Shown: positions 22,281-32,700 of the stretch, one piece after another
How the letters are laid out: each line of letters begins with the position of its first letter
Numbering within the stretch: position 1 is the stretch's first letter
DNA from: Micropterus salmoides
Lineage: Eukaryota; Chordata; Actinopteri; Centrarchiformes; Centrarchidae
Assembly: GCF_014851395.1 (NCBI RefSeq)
Contig: NW_024040928.1
Location: forward strand, 13,469,012-13,533,011
Direction: 5' to 3'
DNA length: 64,000 bases
Position numbers and translations under genes: made by a program
Notes under the pieces: generated by a model
What the model saw: only the letters and a program-made list of their open reading frames with translations
Databases searched by the model: none
What the model was told of the DNA's origin: nothing

Positions 22281-22620
22281 TTAAAGTGGTCATATTATTC
22301 TCATTTTCAGGTTCATCATTTTATTTAGGGGTTGTACCAGAACAGGTTTACATGGTTTTATTTTCAAAAAACTCCATATTTTTTGTCTTACTGCACATTG
22401 CTGCAGCTCTTCTTTTCACCCTGTGTGTTGAACGCTCTGTTTTAGCATTGGAATGAAGCATCTCACTTTCATGTGATCTTTGTTGGGAGTCGCACATGCG
22501 CAGTACATAGTTAAGGACTACTAGCCAATCAGAAGCAGAGTAGGGTGGGTCCTGACAAGCAGGGTGCAAATTATACAGTAAGGGGGTCAACTTTTTTTTT
22601 CAGGTCAAAAATAAAACCCA
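22281..22620 (+). mobile_element. fragment of a fish TTAA-type non-autonomous transposon
   Basis: Begins TTAAAGTGGTCATATTATTC at 22281 and continues with TTTTCAGGTTCAT, GTACCAGAACAGGTTTACAT, TGCACATTGCTGCAGCTCTT and GTCGCACATGCGCAGTA. This text belongs to an abundant percomorph repeat that I associate with piggyBac-like ends. The right end is not seen, so the copy is truncated. Confidence 0.65.
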
Positions 22621-24038
22621 GTATAGTGCAGATGCAGGCTTCAGTAAACTAAAATCTTACAATGCTTACAATATCGTTGCTTATTTAACTAATGCGTGCA
22701 GTCTGTAGATGATGATAAATCAAATTCATTACACCAGTTGATGGGTGTCCCATACCACACAACAACTTGTAATCAACTTGTAGAGGTTACTATTCTACAG
22801 TAAAACTTCCAGAAAGTCAGACCCACAACAGCAGACCATCATGACTCAAAACAGACCCACACAATGTTGAACCAGAACCAAAGACACTATCATAAAATAC
22901 AGTCTGCATTATTATCTCTTAATTCCTAATTCTTATCATTTCAAGGTTCAACTTTTTTTTAACAATTACCTCCTTTTCTTTTGCTCATGTTGACTGTGAA
23001 TGAAATGTGATATGTTTTGTTACCTAGTCAGGTAAAACTTCTGAATTCCAGAGTGAAAACAAATGATTGCAGAAAGACTCACAAAATAGCCAACTTAAAA
23101 TGAAATAATAATCTCTATATTGATTTCAAAATGTGTATCTACAATAACTAATCCTCAATTTCACTGCTCATGCCGAAGCACCAGTGTTGGCTAAAAATTG
23201 CATAAAATGATATAGTGGTAATGAAATGACAGACTGGGCTCTCAGCTAGCTAACAACATACATTTAAAGTAAAATAAATGCTAATTACGACTCTGAAAGT
23301 GGGAAAGTTAAGCGTATTAAAGATGCTAGATAGCACTGACATTAACTTACAGCATCTCCACCGGCGTGTGGTGGACTGGACTGGAGCAGCTGTGAGTGAT
23401 GCAGGAAGACAAGACGTTCAACTAACGTCAAAGTTAGGAAATGGTACGGTCCATTTTAGGGTGTCAGAAATGAGTATGGGAAATATTGCAATATATACAA
23501 ATACAGGTAAGAAAGACCCCCCCGAACTGTTGGTTTTGCCTCTTTTGGGGTTGTCGAAGTCTTAATTAGGGGGGTCAAACCCCCAATACCCTCCGTAATT
23601 CGAACCATGCTGACAAGCCGGTAACCACAACTTCAATTTAGCTGTACATGTTCCTAAACCAGTAACTTCAGTAACAACTGGAGCAAGAGTTTCAGAGTGG
23701 TAAGCTATTCATTTGTAACAAATTTGTCATTTTTGTCACTTTAACAGTGCACACATTTTACATAATGTGTGCCCTGTCTCTACATCACAAAAACAACACT
23801 ATGTCCATTGACTGCCTAGAGAGTGGCTAAAGTGGAGCTGGTGTGCTGGCTCTGGGACCGTTTGCTAACACACAGCTTAGCTAACTGCTGTATTGTAGTT
23901 TGTTGTATATCATTGGATTTGTCATGGAATTGTATTTCTCCAGAATTGCTTACCAGAACTAAGTGCACTGAAGATATTACAAGGTCGTCACTTTGTGTTG
24001 AAAAGTGGTAGGGACATTTAAAGGCTCAGATGAAACAC
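22621..24038. other. non-coding stretch, partly repeat-like
   Basis: No gene. Around 23510-23610 a GACCCCCCCGAACTG...GGGGGGTCAAACCCCC patch resembles part of a dispersed repeat that may resume after the MITE (see 24481-25309), but it could not be delimited. Confidence 0.35.
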
Positions 24039-24257
24039 TTAAGCTGATGATACACGGGCCAACTTTTTGAGCAATGTTGCTGGGCAATCTTGCTAGTGGC
24101 AAGTCTGACTATGTTTTGAACAGATAGCGGCGGTGCGGGGCGGGTGGCGGAGTGGTGGGGGAAGGGGATTACGGTAGTAATCTTTATTCATTACCAATGA
24201 CGGCAACGTTGCCCTGCACGATTGCTCTAAAAGTTGCTCTGTGTATCATCAGCTTAA
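24039..24257. mobile_element. MITE with palindromic TTAA-containing ends (about 219 bp)
   Basis: The left end CTTAAGCTGATGATACAC and the right end GTGTATCATCAGCTTAAG are perfect inverses over 18 bp. The similarity extends to about 37 bp with a few mismatches (AACTTTTTGAGCAA against AACTTTTAGAGCAA). TTAA lies at 24039-24042 and 24254-24257, which suggests TTAA target choice. The centre is GC-rich and non-coding. Confidence 0.75.
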
Positions 24258-24269
24258 GTCCATGAGACA

Positions 24270-24480
24270 TCCAACCGCTTATCCTGAGTACAGGGTCGTG
24301 GGGGGCTGGAGCCAACCCTGGAGCGACCCTGGACAGGGCAGGGCCACACATAGACAAACAACCAGCCACCAATTAACCTAGTCCACTTGTCTTTGGACAG
24401 TGGGAGGACCCGCTACCTTCTTGCTGTGAGGCAACAGTGCTAACCACTGCACAGTGCCGCCCTCCACAAGATGTGATACT
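24270..24480 (+). repeat. common fish interspersed repeat fragment
   Basis: Contains CCGCTTATCCTGAGTACAGG, GTCGTGGGGGGCTGGAGCC, ACCAATTAACCTAGTCCAC and CTTCTTGCTGTGAGGCAACA, blocks of a ubiquitous teleost repeat. A second short fragment is at 44641-44735. Internal parts are missing. Confidence 0.65.
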
Positions 24481-25309
24481 GCACAATGTTGGAGTCACAA
24501 GAACAAGACAACGAGATACTCCAATGCTATTTAGAAGAAATATTCATTGATGAAATGGACTATTTGACTGGGGAGTCTGGGGGTCCTCCCCCAGAAGATT
24601 CTTCTTCATTTCCCGCACTCTAGAGAGTGTTTAATTTCAATATATGGTGGAAATGTCTTTATTTACATGAAGGGAAACAAAATTCATGTGGCCGGTGACA
24701 AATCAGAATATAAAAATATTATTGAATATAATGCAGTAATCAGTAGCTTGTTTTTCCAGCCTAAGTTACTTTTTTTGGACAAGGCAGATTTGTTTCTTCT
24801 ATATTTACATTGCATTTCATGTTTTCCTATTGTGCAAGTAAACCTTTCTCATAGAATCTTTATTTGTTATTTAACATTTTTGTTGCAAGCTAATTTTCAG
24901 AAAACTTTTAACAAATGCTTTCAAAGAGTGGTGGGGACAAAATCAGCCATTTCAAAAAGTGGTGGGGACATGTCCCCAGCGTCCCCAGTGTAAATGACAC
25001 CTGGTTATGGTTATTTAACATAATTGTCTGTTTCCCTGATTTACTTTTAACAACTATAAGAGAACTGTAAGTTTCTAGCTTGTGACTACATATTGTGTCT
25101 GTGACCAAGCCGGTTGTACCTGTAGCTTACTGTATGTAAAGTAAGTTGATTTGAGGTAAATCTTTATTATCCCAGTAAGACAATTTGTTGCACAGCCAGC
25201 AGTACAATCATGTACTTAGGGTGCTTTCACACCTAACCTGTTGGGTTCGGATAAAAGGAACCCTGGTGGGTACAGTTTGTTTTGGCCGGTGGCCTTCCTC
25301 CTCCATTTT
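24481..25309. other. non-coding stretch, repeat-like pieces
   Basis: The pieces GGGGTCCTCCCCCAGAAG near 24590 and GTGGGGACATGTCCCCAGCG near 24962 look like parts of a dispersed fish repeat split by insertions. At 25216-25280 a GTGCTTTCACACCTAACCTG start resembles another fish DNA-transposon end. No gene. Confidence 0.35.
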
Positions 25310-25640
25310 CATTGCCCATGCTAAAATAAGAGTGAAGAAGTCCTGCCAGGTGAAACACCAGACTAAATAAATCCCTTTTTACCCACAACTTTGTTTTTTA
25401 TCACACTACTTGCTGTAAATGCAGCAGGAACTTAATGATTCATGTAATCTCTAACTTTTTGTTCACAGAACATATAATTTAAGATGTTGTGTGCAAGTCC
25501 CAAAGTGTCTGGGACTTGCACACAACATCTTAACATGCTTGTCTTTGCAATTTGGTGCATTCAGAACTGAACATTCGCAAAAAAATTATCCATTGTGATA
25601 CATTAAACACATAGAAATTACTTTACGATCATTTGTTTGA
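25310..25640 (+). repeat. dispersed repeat, copy 2
   Basis: Direct-orientation partner of 20900-21270, about 4.4 kb away. It differs from copy 1 mainly in the centre, where about 60 bases of copy 1 are replaced by the inverted copy described at 25481-25531. Confidence 0.75.
25481..25531. repeat. perfect 22-bp inverted repeat with 7-base loop
   Basis: The arm 25481-25502 (AAGATGTTGTGTGCAAGTCC plus two bases) is the exact reverse complement of 25510-25531. Copy 1 of the surrounding repeat has only the first arm, so the second arm arose in this copy. Confidence 0.95.
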
Positions 25641-25916
25641 ACTGAAGAATGAAGAAAGTCTTCGGTAAATAGCCTAAACTACAACCATCGATTCTGGAAT
25701 TTATGGTGACATTGCTACAGACAGGACTTCATAAGACCCTATTGTGAACCTACAATAGTACTCACAAATTTCAAGTATGGGTCTCCAGCATTTAGAAACT
25801 GCCAGATACTAAGTTCCATATGTGGAGCTAATTAGCATAAGTAGCATTCATTAGCATAACCACCTGAATGGACAATATCCCAGCAACTGCTTAGCCGATT
25901 TGGGCAATATTGGAGA

Positions 25917-26096
25917 GGTTCCCCTTCGAGGGAACTCGAACTGCGTCGGTTACGACACTATGGGAACGCCTCTAGGCGTAGCTTGTCTGAACTCGAATGA
26001 AATCACTCCAATCCTATTGGTTTGTTGCTAGAACGGTGAGGTGTGACGGAATAACCGGAGGAGTATAAAGCACACCTGTATACACTCATCATTAGC
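25917..26096 (+). repeat. DIRS left inverted terminal repeat
   Basis: Pairs with the reverse complement of 29576-29782 from the CGTCGGTTACGACACTATGG block through GGAGGAGTATAAAGCACACC and TATACACTCATCAT. GTATAAAG near 26062 is a plausible TATA box for the element's own transcript. Confidence 0.9.
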
Positions 26097-26203
26097 TTTT
26101 TTCTATTCAGCAGGCGCTCTGTATGTTGTTTGAAGAAAGCTCCAGTCCTACAAGCAGTGTGTCTTACCTGAAGAAGAACTCTACCAGCATATCCGGCAAC
26201 CAG

Positions 26204-26900
26204 ATGTACAGAAGGTGTGTTTTTCCTTGCCCTCGATACATCACGGATGGAGATTCTCATGAGATGTGTGTCTCATGTTTGGGGATGGAGCACGCCCAGG
26301 CAGCTCTCAAGGGGGCTGCCTGCGCCCGTTGCGAAGCCCTTTCCATGCGGGTACCGAGGTACAGCATGGCTCTCTTTTCCGAGGATGGCCGGATGTGTTC
26401 TCTCCGTGGCGCGGGCCCTGCGCCCGCTGAGGCGGCCCGGCGGCTTCACTCATGGGGTTCACAGCGTGATCTGTCGGAGGATTTCGGGACGGCTGAGGCT
26501 TTTTCACGACCTTCATCCGCTGGCTCTGACGCTTCCTTTCCTCGTTCGGGAGCCGGTTCCTCGGCTTCTCCCGCTCCCGGTTTGGATCCAGAGACGCTGC
26601 AGCAATCCGACTCCGAGGAGGCGGACTTGCTCAGCGTAGTGGACGATGACTTCCGGGTGTCGGGGCGGTGTTATCAGGCGGCGCCCGACTATGACGAGCT
26701 GCTGGAGGTGGTGACTATAGCCGTGGCTAAGCTCAACATCGACCGGCCACAGGAGGAGCAGACACCACAGGCTAGTGGTAAGCTTGATGAAAGGTTTCTT
26801 AAGCACTACACGCTACCTCCACGCCGGTCTCTGCTATTCTTTCCTGATTTACATGATGAACTGAGTAAATCATGGGGCAGACCCTTCTCTACACGGGGTG
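26204..26900 (+). pseudogene. DIRS gag-like protein, C-terminal part deleted
   Basis: Putative nucleocapsid/structural protein of the DIRS element. I chose ATG 26204 because the following residues (MYRRCVFPCPRYITDG...) contain the cysteine-rich N-terminal motif usual for this family: two CxxC-like pairs (CVSCLG and CARCEA) that probably bind zinc. An upstream in-frame ATG exists at 26123. A Ser/Pro/Ala-rich acidic region follows (about 26480-26660), then a PDYDELLEVVTIAVAKLNID helix-rich block and DELSKSWGRPFSTR at about 26860-26894. There the sequence runs straight into a perfect palindrome and the distal part of gag is missing. Because the reading frame passes through the junction, the remnant is fused to downstream sequence. 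Confidence 0.75.
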
Positions 26901-26913
26901 TAGAGAAGGGTCT
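26879..26913. repeat. perfect 16-bp palindrome with GGG loop at an apparent deletion junction
   Basis: Arm 26879-26894 (AGACCCTTCTCTACAC) and arm 26898-26913 are exact reverse complements separated by three bases. It lies where the gag coding sequence stops matching the expected order of the family. Confidence 0.95.
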
Positions 26914-27006
26914 TCAGCGGGGTGGTTTGGACTGTGGTCCGCCCGGAGCAAGGTCCGGTGTTGGGACAGGAAGTTCTTACTCTGCTGAGGAAAGGGGCCG
27001 TGGAAC

Positions 27007-28553
27007 GTGTCTCCCCCCCAGACAGAGACGCCGGTTCTACAGCCGGTACTTCATAGTCCCCAAGAAGGACGGAGGCCTGCGCCCTATTTTGGAGCTGCGG
27101 GTTCTAAACCGGTCTCTGAGGAGATTCAGGTTCAAGATGCTCACCATCCTCGCCGTCGTGACGCACATCCAATCCGAGGATTGGTTCTTCGCGATAGATC
27201 TAAAGGACGCCTATTCCCACGTCTCTGAGGTTCACCTTCGGGGGTGTGGCTTACCAGTATTGGGTTCTTCCATTCGGCCTGGCACTTTCCCCTCGCACAT
27301 TCACCAAGTGTATGGATGCAGCACTGGCCCCGCTGAGGCTCCAGGGCATCCGGATTTTCAACTACATCGACGACTGGCTCATCCTAGCCCAGTCTCGAGA
27401 GTTGGCGGTTTCGGCATCGAGAGGTTGTTCTGGCTCATCTGCTGCGTTTAGGGCTGACGCTCAACGCAAAGAAGAGTGTGCTGGCGCCCACCCAATGGAC
27501 TATGTTCCTAGGGGTAGTATGGGATTCGACAACGATGCGGGCACAATTGTCTCAGGCATGTGTCGACACCATATTGGCTGCCGTGAAAGAGGTGAAGTTA
27601 GGCCACGCCATCACTATAAAACACTTTCAACGAGTGTTGGGTCTCCTGGCGGCTGCGTCCAGCGTAATACCATCTGGACTGCTGCACATGAGACCCCTGC
27701 AGTGTTGGCTAGGGGAAATCCTTTCTGTCTGATTTGGGTTACGTGCAAGTGTCTTCGTTCCCTATCAGTTTGGAAGGAAACTTGGTTCCTGTCCCAAATG
27801 CCGGCTGGTCATTTCGACAGACGCCTCCCTCATGGGCTGGGGCGCGGTCATGGGCGGCCGCTTTGCAAGGGGATCCTGGCAGGTGCATCAGTCCGAGTGG
27901 CATATCAACTGGCGGTGTTCCAGGCTCTAAGGAGTTTCCTGCCCGATCTCCAAGGCCATCACGTCCTGGTTCGTTCCGACAACACAGCGGTGGTGGCCTA
28001 TCTGAATCACCAGGGCGGTCTGCGCTCGGGCCCTCTGTACAGACTGGCGCGTCAGATTCTCCTGTGGTCCCAGCAGAGGTTACTATCGCTCAGGGCGATG
28101 TATCTCCCGGGGACGCAGAATCAGGGAGCAGACCTGCTGTCGAGGCAGGGGCTGAGGCCCGGGGAATGGAGACTTCACCCCGAAGTGTTGGAGCTCTTGT
28201 GCGGAGAGTTCGGCCCCATAGACGTGGATCTGTTTGCGTTTCAAGAGACTACGCACTGCCCACTATGGTTTTCTCTCGTTCCTCCAGCCCCGTTGGGTCT
28301 GGACGCCATGGTACATTTGTGGCCGAGGCTACGTCTGTACGCTTTTCCCCCAGTCGCTCTGCTCCCGGGGGTTCTGGAGCGGGTCCGCCAGGAAAATGTC
28401 GGCCTACTGCTCATAGCCCTGTTCTGGCCAACCTGGGTGTGGTTCTCGGACATCATGTCGCTCCTGGACGGAGGAGAGACCTGCTGTCCCAGGCGCAGGG
28501 CCGAGTTCTTCACCCTTGCCCCGCCGTATGGCGACTGTGGGTCTGGCCCCTGA
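27007..28553 (+). pseudogene. DIRS reverse transcriptase and RNase H, frameshifted
   Basis: Polymerase that would copy the DIRS RNA. Pieces in order, across several frames: FYSRYFIVPKKDGGLRPI (about 27036-27090), IDLKDAYSHV (catalytic Asp pair of motif A region, about 27198), YQYWVLPFGLALSPRTF (about 27250), NYIDDWLILA (catalytic YIDD box, about 27360), then TQWTMFLGVVWDS in another frame. The RNase H part has a STDASLMGWGAVMGG block (about 27815-27860), VRSDNTAVVAYLNHQGG (about 27965), and YLPGTQNQGADLLSRQG (about 28100). After this comes a long conserved C-terminal segment with DVDLFAFQE. At least three frame changes separate these pieces. The catalytic motifs themselves are preserved. Confidence 0.88.
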
Positions 28554-29409
28554 GGGGGCACAGTACCTAGAGGCGGGTCTAACAGCCGGAGCAGTCGAGA
28601 CCCTCCTCAGCTCCAGGGCCCCGTCCACACGGATCCTCCGTGGTGCCCGGAGGATGAGACCTGCGACTCGGTCCAAGGTTCCCACTCGGGATCTGTTGGT
28701 GGTTCTTGGGGCGTTGGCTGAGGCCCCCTTCGAACCCCTGGAGTCAGCTGAGGCTAAGCACTTGACCCTCAAGATGGCCTTTCTCCTTGCTATCACCTCT
28801 CTGAGGAGGGTGGGGGATCTCCAAGCGCTTTCGGTTTCTCCGCAAAGCCTGGAGTTTGCCCCGCGGAATATTAGGGCTATCCTGCACCCTCGTCCAGGAT
28901 ACATCCCTAAAGTGCCTTCTTGTGCGGCAGGGTCCACAGTGCTGCAGGCATTTTATCCTCCACCTCATGTGACGGCGGAGGACGGGAGACTTCATTTGCT
29001 CTGCCCTGTCAGAGCACTGAGTATTTACACTCTGAGGTCCTCCTGTTGGAGGAAGGTTGACCAGCTGCTAGTGTATTTTGGGCCCCCCAGGGCTGGGCTC
29101 CCTGCACCCAAACATACTATTAGCAACTGGATTGTTCAGACTATTTCCTTGGCCTATCAGGTGCGCGATTTGCCTTCACCTGTGGCTGTGAGGGCTCATT
29201 CTACCAGAGGCATGGCGGCCTCTCAAGCTCTCCTTTCTGGGGCCTCTTTGCAGGATGTTTGTGTAGCGGCTGGCTGGGCCACTCCGCACACATTCATTCG
29301 GTTTACAGTCTTGACAGTCTTCCTTCGGCACCTGGCACTCGTGCGCTCTCCTCTTAGTCGTGCCACTTTATTGCACACTGGGGCAGGCGGGGTTTTCGGC
29401 ATGGTTTAG
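28516..29409 (+). pseudogene. DIRS tyrosine recombinase, catalytic Tyr lost by frameshift
   Basis: Integrase of the tyrosine recombinase (phage lambda Int-like) superfamily that would insert the circular DIRS copy. The frame is open for 297 codons and overlaps the end of the RT/RNase H frame, as is usual. Visible are the first catalytic Arg in ITSLRRVGDLQALS (about 28790-28830), and HSTRGMAASQ (the His-x-x-Arg box, about 29198). A GWATPHTFIRF segment (about 29274-29305) follows, carrying the last conserved His. The nucleophilic Tyr should come directly after FIRF. Here the frame reads Thr-Val-Leu, but shifting by one base at about 29302-29305 gives Tyr followed by the family-like SLDSLPSAPGTRALS. 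A one-base deletion has therefore probably removed the nucleophile. Confidence 0.88.
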
Positions 29410-29420
29410 TGGGTATCTCG

Positions 29421-29528
29421 TTCCCATAGTGTCGTAACCGACGCAGTTCGAGTTCCCTTGAAGGGGAACGTCTCGGGTTACGTATGTAACCCTGGTTCCC
29501 CGAGAAGGGGAACGAGACACTGCGTCGG
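29421..29528. repeat. DIRS internal complementary region
   Basis: The first half (from CCCATAGTGTCGTAACCGAC to CCCTTGAAGGGGAAC) is the reverse complement of the outer left terminus (25917-25965, one or two mismatches). The second half (CGTCTCGGGTTACGTATGTA through AACGAGACACTGCGTCGG) is the reverse complement of the outer right terminus (about 29724-29782). This head-to-head complement of both ends is the template arrangement used by DIRS elements to complete and circularise their DNA. Confidence 0.92.
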
Positions 29529-29575
29529 CCCGCCGCACCTCTCTCCCCGCCTGAAGCGCCTGCTTCATAGTTTAA

Positions 29576-29782
29576 GCTTATGATGAGTGTATACAGGTGT
29601 GCTTTATACTCCTCCGGTTATTCCGTCACACCTTACCGTTCTAGCAACAAACCAATAGGATTGGAGTGATTTCATTCACGTTCAGACCTGCTACGCCTAG
29701 AGGCATTCCCATAGTGTCGTAACCGACGCAGTGTCTCGTTCCCCTTCTCGGGGAACCAGGGTTACATACGTAACCCGAGACG
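29576..29782 (+). repeat. DIRS right inverted terminal repeat
   Basis: Reverse complement of the left terminus over about 180 bases, extending about 25 bases further outward to CGTCTCGGGTTACG. The left end is slightly shorter or altered at its extreme edge. Confidence 0.9.
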
Positions 29783-32700
29783 TTTTGGGGGTTAATGGGA
29801 ATGCTGAATCAATCTCTTGACATTTTCAAAATGAGCAAGATTTATTCATTTTGAGTGAATTTTGAGGTTATTTATATGGTTAATTCATTGGACCTCACCT
29901 GCATTTCAGAATCAAGAGAGCTCAATCTCATTGGTGTGAATGTTGAGGTATAATATTTTTCACATTTCTTCAGTTCTGCCTGTGATTTTTGTTTTGCTGC
30001 ACAACAGTGTGTCACTGACCTGTGTCACTGCTGCTGTGGTTACTGATGTCACCAAGCTTGTTAGGAGAATGCAAGTGGAGGTGCAAACCTGGACTGTGAT
30101 GCTAAATGCAACATGTCACCATGTTGCTTTTAAGTCTATTGAGGTCTGTGTCAGTGGAGGAGCCCTTGTTGCTGGGGAAACAGCACCAAAGGCTGACATT
30201 TACTGTTGATGCTTAGAGTGTTTTTTTTTCTCACTAAAGTTTGCATCAAAGTCTCAGTTCATCCATACGTAAAGAGGGGAGAGGAACCCCAAGAGAAAGT
30301 AATTTGGCTGTGGGCATTAATGTTTGAATTAACCGTATATTTATTACCTACTTTCATGTCTCAGACTGCAAATATTTTGTTTGTGCTGTTGGTTAATATA
30401 GTGTTAGCTTCTACTGACAGCTCACTGTATATGTGAGTAAGTGTGTGTTGGGAAAAGAGAAACCAGGCCACATCCCCTGGGGAGACAGACTGAGGCTCAT
30501 ATCCAATGCTCTTTATGAAAGAGAGCTGTCCTCCTGTCAGATCTCTCTATTTTTCTTCTCCCAGTGCCTTCATCTCTCTCTCCTCTTTATATTCATCTTT
30601 TTCTTCTATCTACTCGCCCCTCCAGCACACTCCCCTGTATTTCATTCATCTGGCTCACTGTATCTTTTCTCACAATCTATAAGGATTTCACTTTGAACTG
30701 ATTCCCCCTACAAGAATACAGCATTGAAGATGAAATTGGAATTCTTGCCTTATAGCTAAAGCAGATGCCTTGACCCGTGATTTATCTTTCACGATGAATA
30801 GAATCACTCCAGAAAGTCTTGGAACCGTTGTAGCAAAATTGGATGATTAGAAGATAAGTTAATCAGATCACTTAACAACCTGTGTGCTTTTATAAAGGAC
30901 AAGTATGACTGGTGAATCATTCAGCGGTGCTTTTTCCCCCCATATCTATGAACAAAGGAACATTCTCACAACAATCCTGGATTTTTTTCCTGGATTTTCC
31001 AGGCAGTGTCCAATTAAGGTCTGTGACATGATCTTATACCTTTTAGGGCTGAAGCGCCTGCTGTATTGTAAAATAGCTCTGCAATTTCCGCAACTTACTC
31101 AACTTTGAACACGGGAATGTCCCTTTTCTCCCTATCAGCATTTCTCATCTTTTGTCCCTCTGCTCTTGACCCCCGTCATAGTGTTACCGTGGCGATGGGG
31201 GGTCGGTGTTTGCTCATTGGTGTGGCGCCACATAGGAAGCAGCTGACCGTTGTGCAGGAAGTGGACAATGAAGGACACACTGAACTCAGCCAAGAAAAGA
31301 GGGGAGTGTGTGTGTCTGTGTGTGTATACGTATATATATATTGTGTGTCAGTAAATGTGTATAGTGTGTAAATATGTAGACCATTGTTTTCACTGGTGCC
31401 ACTTGTTAGTGTAGTTATAATATATAACAATATTATAAGTGTTTATTGATGTATTTGACACTATTACTTCTCTTATGATACGTCAATAATTGCTGTATAA
31501 ACAACTAATAACTGCTTTATATATATTTCTAGCACCTGCCTGTGAATGATTTGTACATAGGACTAGTTTTACTGTGTTTTCAAGCAATCATTACTAAGAT
31601 TTAAAATGTGCTTATATTTGCTTCAGCCACATTATAGTGTGTTATAAACACTTCTTAAGTACTTATATATTAGGTCTATTTAAAAATGTGGAGAGTTAAA
31701 ATAAAGTGTTACCATTAATTCAAAATTTGCATCGTTATTAACTGAGAAATGAAAGTGTATATTAAGGCTAAATATGAATTAGTTGAATCCGTTCAACTGA
31801 TATTCAGTGAGACACCTGAGATCATAGTTTGTTTTTTATCACTGCTTGTACTGTGGCACATAAGATTACCTTACAAGGTACAGAGTAAATATAAAATGTG
31901 ATATAATTTCTGAAGCACAGGTCTGGCAAAGGGAAATGATTGGCATGCCATGAGCCGCCTGAGAGACAAAAGACAGAAACAAAGCATGTCTGTAAATAGT
32001 GCTGCTGCACGCTTGTGTGCTCTCTGTGGCTCCTGCAGACTTCCTTATCTGAGAGCCATCGCTTGGATCGCTCCTCTGAAGTTGACGCTTCCCATTGTTC
32101 CTGAAAAGACTGGAATTTCACAGCTGGTTCAATGGGACTGACAGAGAGAGGTACACAGAGTAAGGTAAAGGTTTGATATGGACCATAAGGACGGAGAACA
32201 GACAATGGGAAAAGTCCATTGTTTTTTGCTACTTTGAGTTGACCATGAGTCAGCTGTGGGTTAAAACATAAGGCTTACATTAATACAATAAAATAAATTA
32301 TAAGTACAACAACCGATACACATAAGAATTACAGAATTTCAAAAAACTGAATAAATGTGTATAGATATGGATGCATTACCATGATATGACATTTGTTTTA
32401 AGAAATAGTAAAGTATCCACGAAAATATAACTTTACCTTCAAACATGATGTCACTATTGAACAGATGACATTGAGATAATGACAAAAACATTGCTTGGAC
32501 CAGTAGCCTACAGGAAGGAAAGAAGATTTATGATTCACACTATTTTTTATAGCAGAGGCACCACAGGCTAAATCTACTCCCCTGCCAATCCATCAACTTT
32601 TCCTTGAAATTCAGAATTTGGGAGATTCAGAACCTATGGAAAAAAAAATAAACTGTGGAAAAAACATATCCCTTATGAATAAAGACATGTGTCATGTGTA

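Larger units (their letters stand above)
25917..29782 (+). mobile_element. DIRS-type retrotransposon, internally deleted (about 3.9 kb)
   Basis: Inverted terminal repeats (25917-26096 and 29576-29782), an internal complementary region (29421-29528), and gag-like, reverse transcriptase/RNase H and tyrosine recombinase coding regions in that order define a DIRS-type element. These elements integrate through a recombinase acting on a circular intermediate and make no target duplication; none is seen here. The block is visibly more GC-rich than its surroundings. Several frameshifts and a gag-region deletion make it non-functional. Confidence 0.93.

Noticed and set aside
25481..25531. Strong hairpin as a transcription terminator
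   Set aside because: No bacterial-type context or T-tract, and comparison with the sister repeat shows it is a local inverted duplication.
28404..28937. Minus-strand 177-codon frame
   Set aside because: It is a shadow of the GC-rich DIRS coding region; the plus strand carries the recognisable motifs.
29940..30209. Plus-strand 89-codon frame with a hydrophobic start
   Set aside because: It has no domain and no convincing splice sites, and its composition is like the surrounding non-coding DNA.
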